A stretch of 61,188 nucleotides of DNA. Origin: Planctomycetota bacterium. GTDB lineage: Bacteria; Planctomycetota; JAJSAM01; JAJVHW01. The notes beneath the pieces were generated by a model that was not told the DNA's origin, did no database searches, and saw only the letters and a program-made list of their open reading frames with translations. Positions 52,301 through 60,902 of the stretch are shown here, piece after piece. Position numbers and translations under genes: made by a program. How positions within the stretch are numbered: the stretch's first letter is position 1; each line of letters begins with the position of its first letter. Location: positions 1 to 61,188 of the forward strand of contig JAJFFG010000040.1 in NCBI GenBank assembly GCA_021776825.1, read 5' to 3'.

Positions 52301-52636
52301 CGCGAGCACGGCCTCGACGGTGCGCTGACGCACCTCCCACTCCGCGGCGAGATCATCCGGCGACCGCGGTCCGCGAGCGGGAGGCGTGGCGTCCTCGTGC
52401 GCGCGCCGTCGCGTCGATCCGCGCAGCCGATTGAGACCGAGGTTGCGCACGACACGGGCAAGCCACGATCGGGCGGCGGCCGGCTCGAGCGGCGGTCGCG
52501 TCATCGCGATGACCGCCGCGTCCTGCACCACGTCCTCCGCGATCTCGGGATCGACGACGATCCGGCGCGCGAGCGCCACGAGCCATGCGCGGTCGCGCAG
52601 GAGTCGGTCGAGAGTGGGATGCGTCACGTCGTGCAC
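49385..52636 (-). CDS. Sigma-70 family (ECF-like) factor with membrane helix and large carboxypeptidase-regulatory-like part
   Basis: A 1083-residue protein. Region 2 (about 15-75, DPEIAEDVVQDAAVIAM) and region 4 (112-160, LDEPYRETVLLRFFEGLTGAETAERQGVSEEAVKTRQRR, seen as a helix-turn-helix) make an ECF-type sigma factor. A membrane helix (204-224, IVAAVALLGFVVGG) follows, then about 850 residues of repeated beta-sandwich domains (LHGLVVDENGAPVAGASVAA; PLDVYVRDADGTPVAGALV). The sigma part would stay in the cytoplasm and the rest outside. The GTG at 52636 is chosen; a GTG at 52627 also fits. No anti-sigma gene is adjacent. Confidence 0.85.
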   Translation of the reverse strand: MHDVTHPTLDRLLRDRAWLVALARRIVVDPEIAEDVVQDAAVIAMTRPPLEPAAARSWLARVVRNLGLNRLRGSTRRRAHEDATPPARGPRSPDDLAAEWEVRQRTVEAVLALDEPYRETVLLRFFEGLTGAETAERQGVSEEAVKTRQRRAFAMLRTKLEERRGGRAALLLLAGPALERTSPGLETAVAAGWGGVLVMTGLKKLIVAAVALLGFVVGGTMLATSGGGKAPRPGAAVADGDGDGGGRVHTARAEQIPDPEPPPGVEVGARVDFSEIDRQLDLHGLVVDENGAPVAGASVAAVTRPGWQWDLLDLAFYELEVAGPATIADAGGRFALRLARGETVDLRVTADGRAEVLLPRVQAGARVRIVLPPAAPLDVYVRDADGTPVAGALVRGRRRGRTGPQIELNAMTDADGHLHVPHLPAGSEAWLRVTANGFVDAPPQTVASGEQERIDIVLERGFDISGVIVDAVTAAPVVGAVVGRHWVQQHAVTSDDEGRFTIPGAGAVRDVHATHADYARGSAIVAEGQELRIELQSGDVIVGTVVDRDGATVVGAFVHAIGTRGPRQQQALSVGSARTDADGAFRIEGLSREFPHALFVIARGHGRYVAEFGPRAAGPGEIDLGVLRPPQARAIVGQVLGPDALPLPSRDVTLKLPVPAAAGDHADSARIATDDLGRFAFSDLGPGTYVVSAADETYGAVRAVVEIVAGAESGPVVLQYAPELAAGTFTVRVIDESGMPVPDVRLSLEFDGAQGKNVSTNADGVARADVPGAVVLVSPYVDRSQRFVRADPVHPARGSAGVELILRRGETISGVAVDRDGQPVEKVQVSAHWTDGYAFPREGYTKADGRFTLTVPRGVTAELRAQVMDRDVDEPDTLSGSLRGVTAGTTDVRVEMSLPVMDGTITVLLLAPDGTPLANEKIMTNPPGGRRWVRQETDATGRAHFTGLPRVDLDFFGYWLSGASGGACISDRYAAPSPARGVPDGQEIVMQLEAAAEITGTFVDTDGTPISGARVTARSGLVFANAVTDRDGRFLLLVRASQAGPYRLDVRWKGPGDASHDLAGRAGGVMAGDRDVRVKRIVR

Positions 52637-52741
52637 GGAGAAGGAGACACCGCCCGGAGAGGGACGGAGTCAAGAACGTAGCGAACTCCTCGTGGAAGGC
52701 GGGACAGCGATCCCGAACCCGGTCGCCGTACCCCGACTGCC

Positions 52742-54472
52742 TCAGTCCAGCGGGCGCATGTCGACGAGCGTCAGGCCGCCGGGTCCGAGGTCGAGTTCAG
52801 CCTGGCCCGGAGCAGTGGAGCCGCGGCCGCCGCGCGGAGTCAGGATGCGGCGGCGGCTCGCGGAGGCGGCGTCCTTCGGGCGGGCGGTGACGTAGAGACC
52901 GAGGTTGTCCGCGACGCGGCGTACGAGCTTGAACTCCAGATCATCGCCCACCCGCGCGGCCTGCGTCTTGCCGTCCGGGCCGACGACCTGTGACGGCGAC
53001 GCGCGGACCTGGGCCGGGACGTTCGAACCGTCGCTGTGCACGAGCAGGGCCACCTGGTGAGCCGGGACGGCGATGAGTTCAGCGCCGCCGGCGAGATCGG
53101 GAACGAGGCCACCGGTCGCGAGTCCGTGACCCGCGACGCGCAGGACAGCATGGGTCGTCGGCGGAAATCGAAACGTGACGTGTCCGTCGTCGTCCGTGCG
53201 CACCGCCGCACCGAAGCCGCGGTCCGCAATCCCGCGGAAGCTGTCGCCGGCGGCTTCGATCGCGATGTCCACTCCGGCCAGCGGCTCGCCGTCCACGCCG
53301 ACGAGGCGCAGGGTCATCTCGCGATCGAGTGCGGCAGGCGGCTCGGCCAGCCCGGCGCGCTCGGGCGACGACAGTGCCTCGATGAACGCGTGGAGTTGGT
53401 CTCGCTCCTCGGCGCTGAGTCCGAGCGGCGAGAGGGCCGGATCGAGACCGCGATGACGCGCCGCGCCACCGTCGTAATACGCGATGACATCGCGGAGCGT
53501 CGCGAACGAGCCGTCGTGCATGAACGGCGCGCGCTTGCCGACGTCTCGGAGTGACGGTGTCTTGAAGCGCATGGCGTTGCGCCGACGCTCCTTCGTGTTC
53601 GCGCCATGACGCCCGTGCCCGGTGTCGGCGTCGCGCATCGGGTTGCGTGACCCCTGCGCCTGCGCGGAGCGGTACGCCACCCCGGTGTTGTGGAAGAGTT
53701 CGTCGCGCAGCAGCGCCCGACCGTCGGCCGGCTCCGTCACATGACACGTAGAGCAGCCGGCCTTGCCATCGAAGAGCGCCATCCCGGCGCGAGCCTCCGC
53801 CGAGAGCGCCGTGGCGTCTCCGGCGAGATGTCGGTCGAACGCGTTGTCACCCGAGCGGATGGACGCGCCATGCGCCTCGAGCGCGGCGATGATGCGGTCG
53901 GTCGTCGCCTCCGCGTCGCCGAACGCCGCACGAAAGCCCGCGGCGTAGAGATCACCGAGCGCGACGCGCTGCGCCGCGGACGCAAACGCAGGGTCCGGGC
54001 TGACGATATTGTAGCGACTCGTCTCCGAGCCCAGGCGGCGCAACGCGTCCGCGTCGCCTCCCTCCATCACGTCGCGCAACGGGACGAGACGCGCCGAGAG
54101 CAGGTCGCGCTGATCCGCGAACTCCCCATCGGAGTGCAACGGCCCCGCGACGAGATCGGTCAGCGGCATGGTGCGTCGCGTCGCGTTCCCGAACTCGTCG
54201 AGGGATGGATGCGCAGGGTCGCTGAAGCCATGAGTGGGATCGTGGCACGACGCGCAGGAGGTCTCCCCCACCCGGCTCACGCGCGGGTCGAAGAAGAGCC
54301 GGCGACCGAGTTCCACGCGGGCCATCTGCAGGGGGTCGAGAACGGCGGGCTCGGTTCCCTCCGTGTCGGGCGCGCCCAGCGCGGAAGGCAGGGCGTCAGG
54401 CCACGTCGCAAGGCACACCACGAAGACCGCCGCGGCGGTTGCCGCAGCCGCGAAGTTCGCGCGCAGCGTCAT
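52742..54472 (-). CDS. Dihaem cytochrome c peroxidase (MauG/CcpA family) with extra C-terminal domain
   Basis: A 576-residue secreted protein starting MTLRANFAAAATAAAVFVVC. Two haem motifs, CASCHDPTHGFSDP (about 80) and CSTCHVTEP (about 245), and the segment FKTPSLRDVGKRAPFMHDGSF are typical of bacterial dihaem peroxidases. After about residue 395 a carboxypeptidase-regulatory-like domain follows (MTLRLVGVDGEPLAGVDIAI), probably for binding to the cell surface. The long open frame to 54610 lacks a signal, so ATG 54472 is chosen. Confidence 0.85.
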   Translation of the reverse strand: MTLRANFAAAATAAAVFVVCLATWPDALPSALGAPDTEGTEPAVLDPLQMARVELGRRLFFDPRVSRVGETSCASCHDPTHGFSDPAHPSLDEFGNATRRTMPLTDLVAGPLHSDGEFADQRDLLSARLVPLRDVMEGGDADALRRLGSETSRYNIVSPDPAFASAAQRVALGDLYAAGFRAAFGDAEATTDRIIAALEAHGASIRSGDNAFDRHLAGDATALSAEARAGMALFDGKAGCSTCHVTEPADGRALLRDELFHNTGVAYRSAQAQGSRNPMRDADTGHGRHGANTKERRRNAMRFKTPSLRDVGKRAPFMHDGSFATLRDVIAYYDGGAARHRGLDPALSPLGLSAEERDQLHAFIEALSSPERAGLAEPPAALDREMTLRLVGVDGEPLAGVDIAIEAAGDSFRGIADRGFGAAVRTDDDGHVTFRFPPTTHAVLRVAGHGLATGGLVPDLAGGAELIAVPAHQVALLVHSDGSNVPAQVRASPSQVVGPDGKTQAARVGDDLEFKLVRRVADNLGLYVTARPKDAASASRRRILTPRGGRGSTAPGQAELDLGPGGLTLVDMRPLD

Positions 54473-54812
54473 GTTCACGCCCTCGATCCGATCGTCGCCC
54501 CCAACCGGGATGCGGCCGGATGACCGCGATCCCGAGTAGACCACCGCGACCCGCAACGTCAACGGCCGAGAGGGGGCGGAAGAGCGTCCCGTCGCCCGTA
54601 AGCGGGACACGCTGGTCGGGGACGATCACGCCATGCTGCGCCAAGTTCGGTTCGGCGGGAGGATGCGGAGACCCGTGAACGTCTTCAGCCGGTGGTGCGA
54701 TTCACCGGTCTCGGTACTCCATGCACCGACTCCGTCGACAGGCGGATCGCGCTGGTTCCCGGGAGGACAGTGCACCGATTCCTGCCGCGGCGGCATCTTT
54801 GTCTTGGACACT
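54473..54812. other. Divergent promoter region of 340 bp
   Basis: Separates the dihaem peroxidase from the sigma-sensor fusion; promoters for both must lie here. No consensus was recognised. Confidence 0.5.
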
Positions 54813-56633
54813 ATGACGACCGCCATGACCGCGATCACCCCCGAGGCCCTGCTGGCGCACCACCAGTGGGTGCGCTCGCTGGCGCGGAGTCTCGTGCGGG
54901 ATCCCAACGCTGCGGACGACCTGGTGCAGGAGACCTGGCTGGCGGCGCTCCGCAGCCCGCCCCGCAACGCATCATCCATCCGCGCCTGGCTGGGCCGCGT
55001 CCTGCGCAACACCGCTCGGCAGAACGCACGCGGCGAGAGTCGGCGTCGCGCTCGTGAGCGCGCCGTCGCGCTGCCGGAAGGACTCTCTCCTGCGGCGGCG
55101 GAAGTCGTGGCGCGGGCGGACGCGCAGCAAATCGTGGTGCAGACGGTGCTCGCGCTCGACGAACCGGGCCGCTCGGCGATCCTCCTGCGCTTCTTCGATG
55201 AGCTGCCCCCGCGTGAGATCGCCAAGCACCTCGACGTGCCCGTGGAGACAGTTAGGGCTCGGATCCGGCGCGCCCTCGATCGGATGCGCGCCGACCTGGA
55301 CCGGGAGCACGGCGGTCGTCGCGAGTGGGCGCTCGTGCTGGCGCCGGTGCTCGGCCCGATCCCCACACAGCGAGCCGGATCAACAGATGCGCGAACGGCG
55401 GTGCGCGCGCTGCTCCCTGCCGCGGCCGCGGCAACGGTGGTCGCAACAGTCTGGTTCGTCGCGGACCACTTCGTCGCGTCGGCGCGTCGGGACCGACTCA
55501 GCCACGAACGTGAGCGTGCGACGGCGCTCGTAGCCGCCACCCGGTCCGACGTCGCGCACATCGACGCGCTCGTCGAGCGCGAGCGGCTCCAGCGGCGTCG
55601 GATGGATGCGGAGACCGCCCGACTGCAGAACGCCGTCGACGCCATCAACGTGCGGCTCGAGCGCCGTGCGACCGCAGATGTGTCGGGGACGGAGTCCGCC
55701 GGGGACGCGCCGGCCGGATCGGGGGCGCCTCGGTTCCCGTTCGTCGAGTACGCCGACGCCTTGGACGCCGTGGACTGGACCGCCGCCGGCCGCCACATTC
55801 ACGCGCTGATCCGTCTCATGTCCGAGTTCGTGCCGTACGTGGCGCAGGACGAGACCGCGCCGCCCGACCTCGTGGGCCGCAAGCAACGGCTGACCGGCCC
55901 GGTACTCGGCCTGGTCTTCGAACTCCGGAACGGGAGTTTCCCGGAGTGCCACGGCAACGGCCAACTGGCGCACCCGGCGGTGGCGTGCCAGACCATCGCC
56001 GCTGTCCTGGACGCGGCAGGCCTGCCTCTGAACGCGGAGCAGTCCACAGCCCTGGAGGCGGTCGCGCGGAACTACGACGCAGAGGACCGGCGCGTGCGTC
56101 GCGAGCGCACCGGCGACGAGCCCGCTCTGCTGGTCGGCGCAGCCGAGGCGGACGCACGCCGCCGCTTCCTCGTCGACGCGACGGCTGTTCTCACCGAGGA
56201 GCAGCACGACACTCTCCGGCCGCCCAACTCGCGCGGGCTCCTCGGCCCCGACATGTTCTCTGCCACCCTCGTGTGGCAGGGGCGACGCACGACGCACGTC
56301 GTCATCGAGAGCCGAGACGCCTATGGCGCGCAGCTCTGGTCACGGCTGACGAGAGAGACGGACTTTCGCGACGCCGCTGCGCGCGAGGCCGTCCGCGCCG
56401 TGTTCGACACGTGGCTCGCGCGACTCCCCGACGACGAGCTCACGGTGCCACTCACACCCCTGGCGGCCAACGGTTGGTATCGCGACGAGCGCGTGGCGTC
56501 GTGGACGGATCGCACCGTTGCGCTGTATCGCGGCCTGGAGCGTGTCGCCGATGCCGGGCCTGTGCTCGACCGGCTGGGGCTGGGGGCACTGCTCATTCCC
56601 TACGTCGCCGGCGACCGCACCGAAGAACGATAA
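54813..56633 (+). CDS. ECF-like sigma factor fused through a membrane helix to an unknown sensor domain
   Basis: A 606-residue protein. Sigma region 2 (about 15-75, DPNAADDLVQETWLAALR) and region 4 (112-160, LDEPGRSAILLRFFDELPPREIAKHL) are clear. A membrane helix (198-216), a predicted coiled coil (222-285) and a 300-residue extracytoplasmic domain follow, with GNGQLAHPAVACQTIAAVL, AGLPLNAEQ and DMFSATLVWQG. That domain is homologous to the next gene product. ATG 54813 is chosen; ATG 54825 is possible. The stop is 32 bases before the next ATG. Confidence 0.85.
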   Translation: MTTAMTAITPEALLAHHQWVRSLARSLVRDPNAADDLVQETWLAALRSPPRNASSIRAWLGRVLRNTARQNARGESRRRARERAVALPEGLSPAAAEVVARADAQQIVVQTVLALDEPGRSAILLRFFDELPPREIAKHLDVPVETVRARIRRALDRMRADLDREHGGRREWALVLAPVLGPIPTQRAGSTDARTAVRALLPAAAAATVVATVWFVADHFVASARRDRLSHERERATALVAATRSDVAHIDALVERERLQRRRMDAETARLQNAVDAINVRLERRATADVSGTESAGDAPAGSGAPRFPFVEYADALDAVDWTAAGRHIHALIRLMSEFVPYVAQDETAPPDLVGRKQRLTGPVLGLVFELRNGSFPECHGNGQLAHPAVACQTIAAVLDAAGLPLNAEQSTALEAVARNYDAEDRRVRRERTGDEPALLVGAAEADARRRFLVDATAVLTEEQHDTLRPPNSRGLLGPDMFSATLVWQGRRTTHVVIESRDAYGAQLWSRLTRETDFRDAAAREAVRAVFDTWLARLPDDELTVPLTPLAANGWYRDERVASWTDRTVALYRGLERVADAGPVLDRLGLGALLIPYVAGDRTEER

Positions 56634-56665
56634 CCCGGGCCCGAGCGGCCCGAAGAGGTGATCAG

Positions 56666-57895
56666 ATGAGACGGAACACAGTTGTGCTCGCGATCCTCGG
56701 TCTCGGTGTCGGGCTCGCCGGCGGACACGTCCTCACGCCATCGCACGAGAGTGACCTCGCGCAGATCGCGGCCCAAGCCGAAGAGGCGATCGCCGACGCG
56801 GCGCAGCTTGAGGACTCGCGCCAACAGTCGCTGGTCCAACTGACCGAGTTGCGCGGCAGCAACCGGCGTCTGGACCAGCAGAACACGGCTCTCGAGCAAC
56901 GCCTCAGCGAGTTGCGGGACCAGGTCGAGAGTCTCGAGGCGGCAAACGCCGCGTCGCAGGCAACCGCCGATGCCGAGGCGCCGCGCGTCGGCAGCGAAGC
57001 GCCGATCCCGTTCCCCACGTGGGAGAAGGTGCTGGCGCGCGTGGACTGGAAGAAGGACGTCGGCGAGAGCATGTCCGCGATCGTGCCGATGGTTGCGCAG
57101 ATCGCCGGCGCCATCGAGCGGGGCGAGACACCCCCCGCCGAGGCCATGGGGGTCGTGCAGCAGCACAACGGCCCGCTCGTCGTCGTCGCGATGAAGCTCC
57201 TTGAGGAGGGTGTCCCCGGCACCCGGGGCAACGGCGCCCTGACCCACCCCGTCATCATGGTCAACTCCGTCGCGTCCACACTCGAAGTGGCGGGGCTGCC
57301 CCTCAACGCAGAGCAGGTTCGGGACCTCGCGCGGATTGGCAGCGACTTCGCCGCGCGCGACGAGCGCCGCCTCACGGGTTACGACGATCGCAGGTTCCGC
57401 CTCGAAGTCACCGCGGACGAGACCGACCTGAAGCGCGACTTCTTCGACGCCGTGTTCGCGACTCTGAGCCAAGAGCAGGGCGAGACGCTCAGCCCGCAAC
57501 TGACCCGCCGTCGACAGAAAGCTGACATGTTCTCCGAGGTGCTCATCTGGACGAAGCGCACGCGCCCGATGGTGTCCTCTGACCGCGCTGACTTGACGGC
57601 GCAAGCGCAGGAGTTCGTTCCCCAGCTTCTCTCGCTACCCGTCGACTCACGGGCGGCCGCGAACCGGATCATCGCGGACTGGGTCGACTCGATTCCGGAG
57701 ACGTATCTGACCACGGAGATGGACGCTCTCGACAAGGTGGGGATGTTCCGGTCGGAGCAGATCAGCGCCGGTGCGGAACACACGCTCCGGTTGCTCAAGA
57801 ACCTCGTAAACGGTCTGGACCTCTCGGAGGCCGAGGAGACGCGGATCCGCCGCTTCAGGAAGACGATGGTGCTGTACCGCGCATCCGACTCGTAG
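56666..57895 (+). CDS. Stand-alone paralogue of the sigma-fusion's sensor part
   Basis: A 409-residue single-pass protein (helix 5-20), then a coiled coil (30-95, LDQQNTALEQRLSELRDQVESL). The rest aligns by eye with the sensor of the preceding gene: VDW segment, RGNGALTHPVIMVN, AGLPLNAEQVRDL, LSQEQGETLSP, and DMFSEVLIWTKR. No sigma domain is present. It probably forms heteromers with, or controls, the fusion protein. GAAGAGGTG before the ATG at 56666 supports the start. Confidence 0.8.
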   Translation: MRRNTVVLAILGLGVGLAGGHVLTPSHESDLAQIAAQAEEAIADAAQLEDSRQQSLVQLTELRGSNRRLDQQNTALEQRLSELRDQVESLEAANAASQATADAEAPRVGSEAPIPFPTWEKVLARVDWKKDVGESMSAIVPMVAQIAGAIERGETPPAEAMGVVQQHNGPLVVVAMKLLEEGVPGTRGNGALTHPVIMVNSVASTLEVAGLPLNAEQVRDLARIGSDFAARDERRLTGYDDRRFRLEVTADETDLKRDFFDAVFATLSQEQGETLSPQLTRRRQKADMFSEVLIWTKRTRPMVSSDRADLTAQAQEFVPQLLSLPVDSRAAANRIIADWVDSIPETYLTTEMDALDKVGMFRSEQISAGAEHTLRLLKNLVNGLDLSEAEETRIRRFRKTMVLYRASDS

Positions 57896-58331
57896 GTCGC
57901 AGGTTCGTTAGCCGCGGATCACTGGCCCCAGGTGCTGCTGGCTGTGGCGTCGGTCGCGAACGCGGAGCCGTCGGGGCCCACGAGTTCCACCGCGTCGATC
58001 TCGTGCCAGCCGGTGTGGCGCGCGGTGTCGAGGGTGACGCGGACCGCGTGGAACTGGGCACACTGGAACTGGGGACACTCCACGCGCCTGCTGGCTCAAC
58101 ACATCACGCGGCCTGGACGTGGCTGCACAAACTGCGAAACGCCGTCGCCGGGCGATCCACGACCCCCCTGGGCGGCCACCTCGCGATCGACGAGACCTGT
58201 TCCAATGCCGCCTCAACTGCGCCGTGCGCGGGTGTCCCCCATTACAGAGGGAGATCGTCGGACGACTGGATGCGCGCACCCCACTCGCCGGCGCAGCCTG
58301 ACCTGAGCGAACGGGGGAGCCCTTGTCCGGG
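57896..58331. other. 436-bp interval with a gene fragment
   Basis: Contains the short remnant at 57919-58083; nothing else recognised. Confidence 0.5.
57919..58083 (-). pseudogene. C-terminal remnant of a galactose-binding/F5-8-like domain gene
   Basis: About 54 codons read VECPQFQCAQFHAVRVTLDT and then GWHEIDAVELVGPDGS before a TGA at 57919. The pattern recalls the end of discoidin-like carbohydrate-binding domains. A TGA closes the frame upstream, so no complete gene exists. Confidence 0.4.
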
Positions 58332-60902
58332 TTAGCGGAGATCCAGGATCGTCTCCGCTCCGACGCGGATCGTCACAGAGTGAGTTCCGACGACCGCTCC
58401 ATCGCGAACGACCTCGAGTGTGAAGGCACCCGCGGGCAGTCCGCGTACGCGGTGATTGCCATCGTCGGTCACGCGGGCCTGCGGCGCCTGGTCCTGCCCC
58501 TGAACGACGCGATACGTCGACATGTCGCCAGACTTGGGAACGACGAGGACTGAGCCGCCCGCGCGCAGCCGCACTGCGAGCGGTTCGGGATCCGTCGCCG
58601 CGGCGACATCTACTCGCACGATCTCGGTGACGAGATCTCCGCCAGCGGAGAAGCTGATCGTCATGCCGCCGGAGAGTGCGCCACCGAACGAGAACCGCCC
58701 GTCGCGATCCGTCCAGAGCAGCAAGAAGCGCCCGGTGTCGTCGGTGACGAACACCCCAACTCGATGGGCCGACTGCTCGGTATCGGCGACGACGACACGG
58801 CCGCTCACCCTCCGCTCGCCGCCAACGACCCGCACGTGCGCAGGCGAGCCCGTCGCAATGACGACGTCCCGCTTCGCGATCCACTCCGTGGCGTCGTCGC
58901 CGTTCTGTACGTGCACGCTGTACGCCCCTGCGGGCAGTCCCTCGAAGATCACGCGGCCCTTCTCGTCGCTCAACAGGTCCTTCACCAGCGGGCCATGGAT
59001 CTCCACGTGCATATCCGCGAGGGGAGCGCCGTCGCTCCGGACCACGTCCACCGTCATCTGCGCCGCAGCGGGCAGGACTCCAAGTCGCAGAAGGTGTTCC
59101 CCGCCGGCAACGACATCGACCATCTCGGTCAGCGCCGTGTCGGCCGGTGCCGCGTCCCCGGCAAGCACATGCTGGACCCAATCCCCGATATCGAGGGCCG
59201 CCGCCTGGAGCCCGACGGGGATCTCGTCGAACCGGCAGCGGCCGGTCGCGTCGATGGTACCGACGCGGTCTGTGTCCCGACCCGTGACGCTCAGGTTGAC
59301 GCGCTGCCCGACGGCCGCGCTGCCGTCAGGAGCCCGGACGTCAACGATGATCGAGCCGATCGCGCGCTGCGGCACCATCTTCACGACGGTCCCCCCGCGC
59401 ACGGCGACGTTCTCGAGCACGCGCGCCGCGTATCCCCGTGCGCGCACCTCGACCTCGTGCGGCCCCTCGCCGAGCCCGCTCACGACCGCACGCCCGGAGG
59501 CGTCGGTGAGGCCGATACCTGGGGCCGGTGCCGGCGGCGGCGTCGCCGCGTCGATCTCGCGCCGATCGAGCTCGGTCAGAAAGAGGATCTCGGCCCCTGC
59601 GACGGGACCGCCGCTCTCAGCGTCTACGACAGATAGTGCCGCGTTGCGCTCCGGCACGACCACGACGCGAATCGTGGCACCGGCCCCCACCGCTAGCTTC
59701 GCCGTCCGCAGCCGCGCGGGCGCGAACCCGGGAACAGTCGCGCCGGCCTCGATCTCGATCCCGTGGGCGAAGTCGGGGAGCCCCTGGACCACGATCGGGT
59801 TCGCGTCGGCGAGGGACTGCGGGTCGAGCAGCGACTTCCAGGGCGCGAGGCGCTCCATCACGTCGAAATCGGGGAGACCGGCAACGTTGAGATGAGCGTG
59901 ACCCGTGCGAACCAGATTGCCCGCCTCGTCCACGACCTCAACCGTCAACGTGATGGATCCGGCCTCCAAGTTCGCCAACGCAGCAGCGTCAGCCCCGTCG
60001 GGCTCGGCGTCCGGCTGTGTCACCGCGGCGGGATCGATCGTCACACGTCGCCGCTCGCCGGGAACGCCCGCACGCCCGTCGTTGCCGTCGGCGGCTCGGA
60101 CGGTTGCGACCGCTTGAAGCGCGTCGTCTCCGCTCGACGCAGACACCATCCATCCGAGCCCACCGATCGCAAGCACCAGGGCGCCGATAACGGCGAGAGC
60201 CATCCAGCGTTGACCGGATCGTTGGTTCCACGTGGACAACGGCTCGGCAGCGATCCGCGCGGCCTCGACGCCCTCGGCCGCGAGGAGCTCGAGCTTCGCT
60301 AACAGCGCGCCGGTTGGCTGCGGGTCGGTAACGCCGGAGACGGACGACTCGGCCGCGACGTAGGCAAGCGTCACGCCGTAGCGCACGTCGGTGAGACGTG
60401 TGCGCAAGACGACACGGGCCTCCGCGAGCCTCGTCTTTGCCGTCGTGAGTGATACATCGAGCGCACGGGCCAATTCGGCCAGGTGCAGTCCACCGAAGTA
60501 GCGCAGTTCCACCGGACGGCGTAGGCCCTCCGGCAAGCTGTCGACGGCGAGCCGCACGCGTTCGAGGTCGTCACCCCCCAGTCCCACACGAGTCTCGGCG
60601 CAGCGACTCTCGGCCGAGATCTCTTCGCGCATTCGGCGCCGCACATCGGAGCGAATGCGCATCTTCGCCAGGTTGACCGCCGTAGCAGCGAGTAGCGCGC
60701 GTCCACTGCGGATCTCCCCCGCGCTCCAGGGCGGGTTGAGGCACTTCAGGAAGACGTCCTGCGTAACATCCTCCGCGGCAGCTCGGTCTCTCAGCACGCG
60801 AAACGCGGCGCGGAGAACGTCGTCACGGGTGCGAGCCACCAGGGCTGAGAAACTCGCCTGATCACGACGCTCGAGGAACTGGATGAGGGGATCGGCTGAC
60901 AT
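58332..60902 (-). CDS. Sigma-70 family (ECF-like) factor with membrane helix and carboxypeptidase-regulatory-like domains
   Basis: An 856-residue protein. Region 2 (about 15-85, RDRAAAEDVTQDVFLKCL) and region 4 (120-172, LPEGLRRPVELRYFGGLHLAELARALDV) precede a membrane helix (233-254, WMALAVIGALVLAIGGLGWM). Some 600 residues of beta-sandwich repeats follow (ITLTVEVVDEAGNLVRTGHA; GRAVVSGLGEGPHEVEVRAR; VSGRVVVADTEQSAHRVGV). The ATG at 60902 follows AGAGGTAG. Same architecture as the gene at 49385-52636 but only distantly similar in sequence. Confidence 0.85.
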   Translation of the reverse strand: MSADPLIQFLERRDQASFSALVARTRDDVLRAAFRVLRDRAAAEDVTQDVFLKCLNPPWSAGEIRSGRALLAATAVNLAKMRIRSDVRRRMREEISAESRCAETRVGLGGDDLERVRLAVDSLPEGLRRPVELRYFGGLHLAELARALDVSLTTAKTRLAEARVVLRTRLTDVRYGVTLAYVAAESSVSGVTDPQPTGALLAKLELLAAEGVEAARIAAEPLSTWNQRSGQRWMALAVIGALVLAIGGLGWMVSASSGDDALQAVATVRAADGNDGRAGVPGERRRVTIDPAAVTQPDAEPDGADAAALANLEAGSITLTVEVVDEAGNLVRTGHAHLNVAGLPDFDVMERLAPWKSLLDPQSLADANPIVVQGLPDFAHGIEIEAGATVPGFAPARLRTAKLAVGAGATIRVVVVPERNAALSVVDAESGGPVAGAEILFLTELDRREIDAATPPPAPAPGIGLTDASGRAVVSGLGEGPHEVEVRARGYAARVLENVAVRGGTVVKMVPQRAIGSIIVDVRAPDGSAAVGQRVNLSVTGRDTDRVGTIDATGRCRFDEIPVGLQAAALDIGDWVQHVLAGDAAPADTALTEMVDVVAGGEHLLRLGVLPAAAQMTVDVVRSDGAPLADMHVEIHGPLVKDLLSDEKGRVIFEGLPAGAYSVHVQNGDDATEWIAKRDVVIATGSPAHVRVVGGERRVSGRVVVADTEQSAHRVGVFVTDDTGRFLLLWTDRDGRFSFGGALSGGMTISFSAGGDLVTEIVRVDVAAATDPEPLAVRLRAGGSVLVVPKSGDMSTYRVVQGQDQAPQARVTDDGNHRVRGLPAGAFTLEVVRDGAVVGTHSVTIRVGAETILDLR

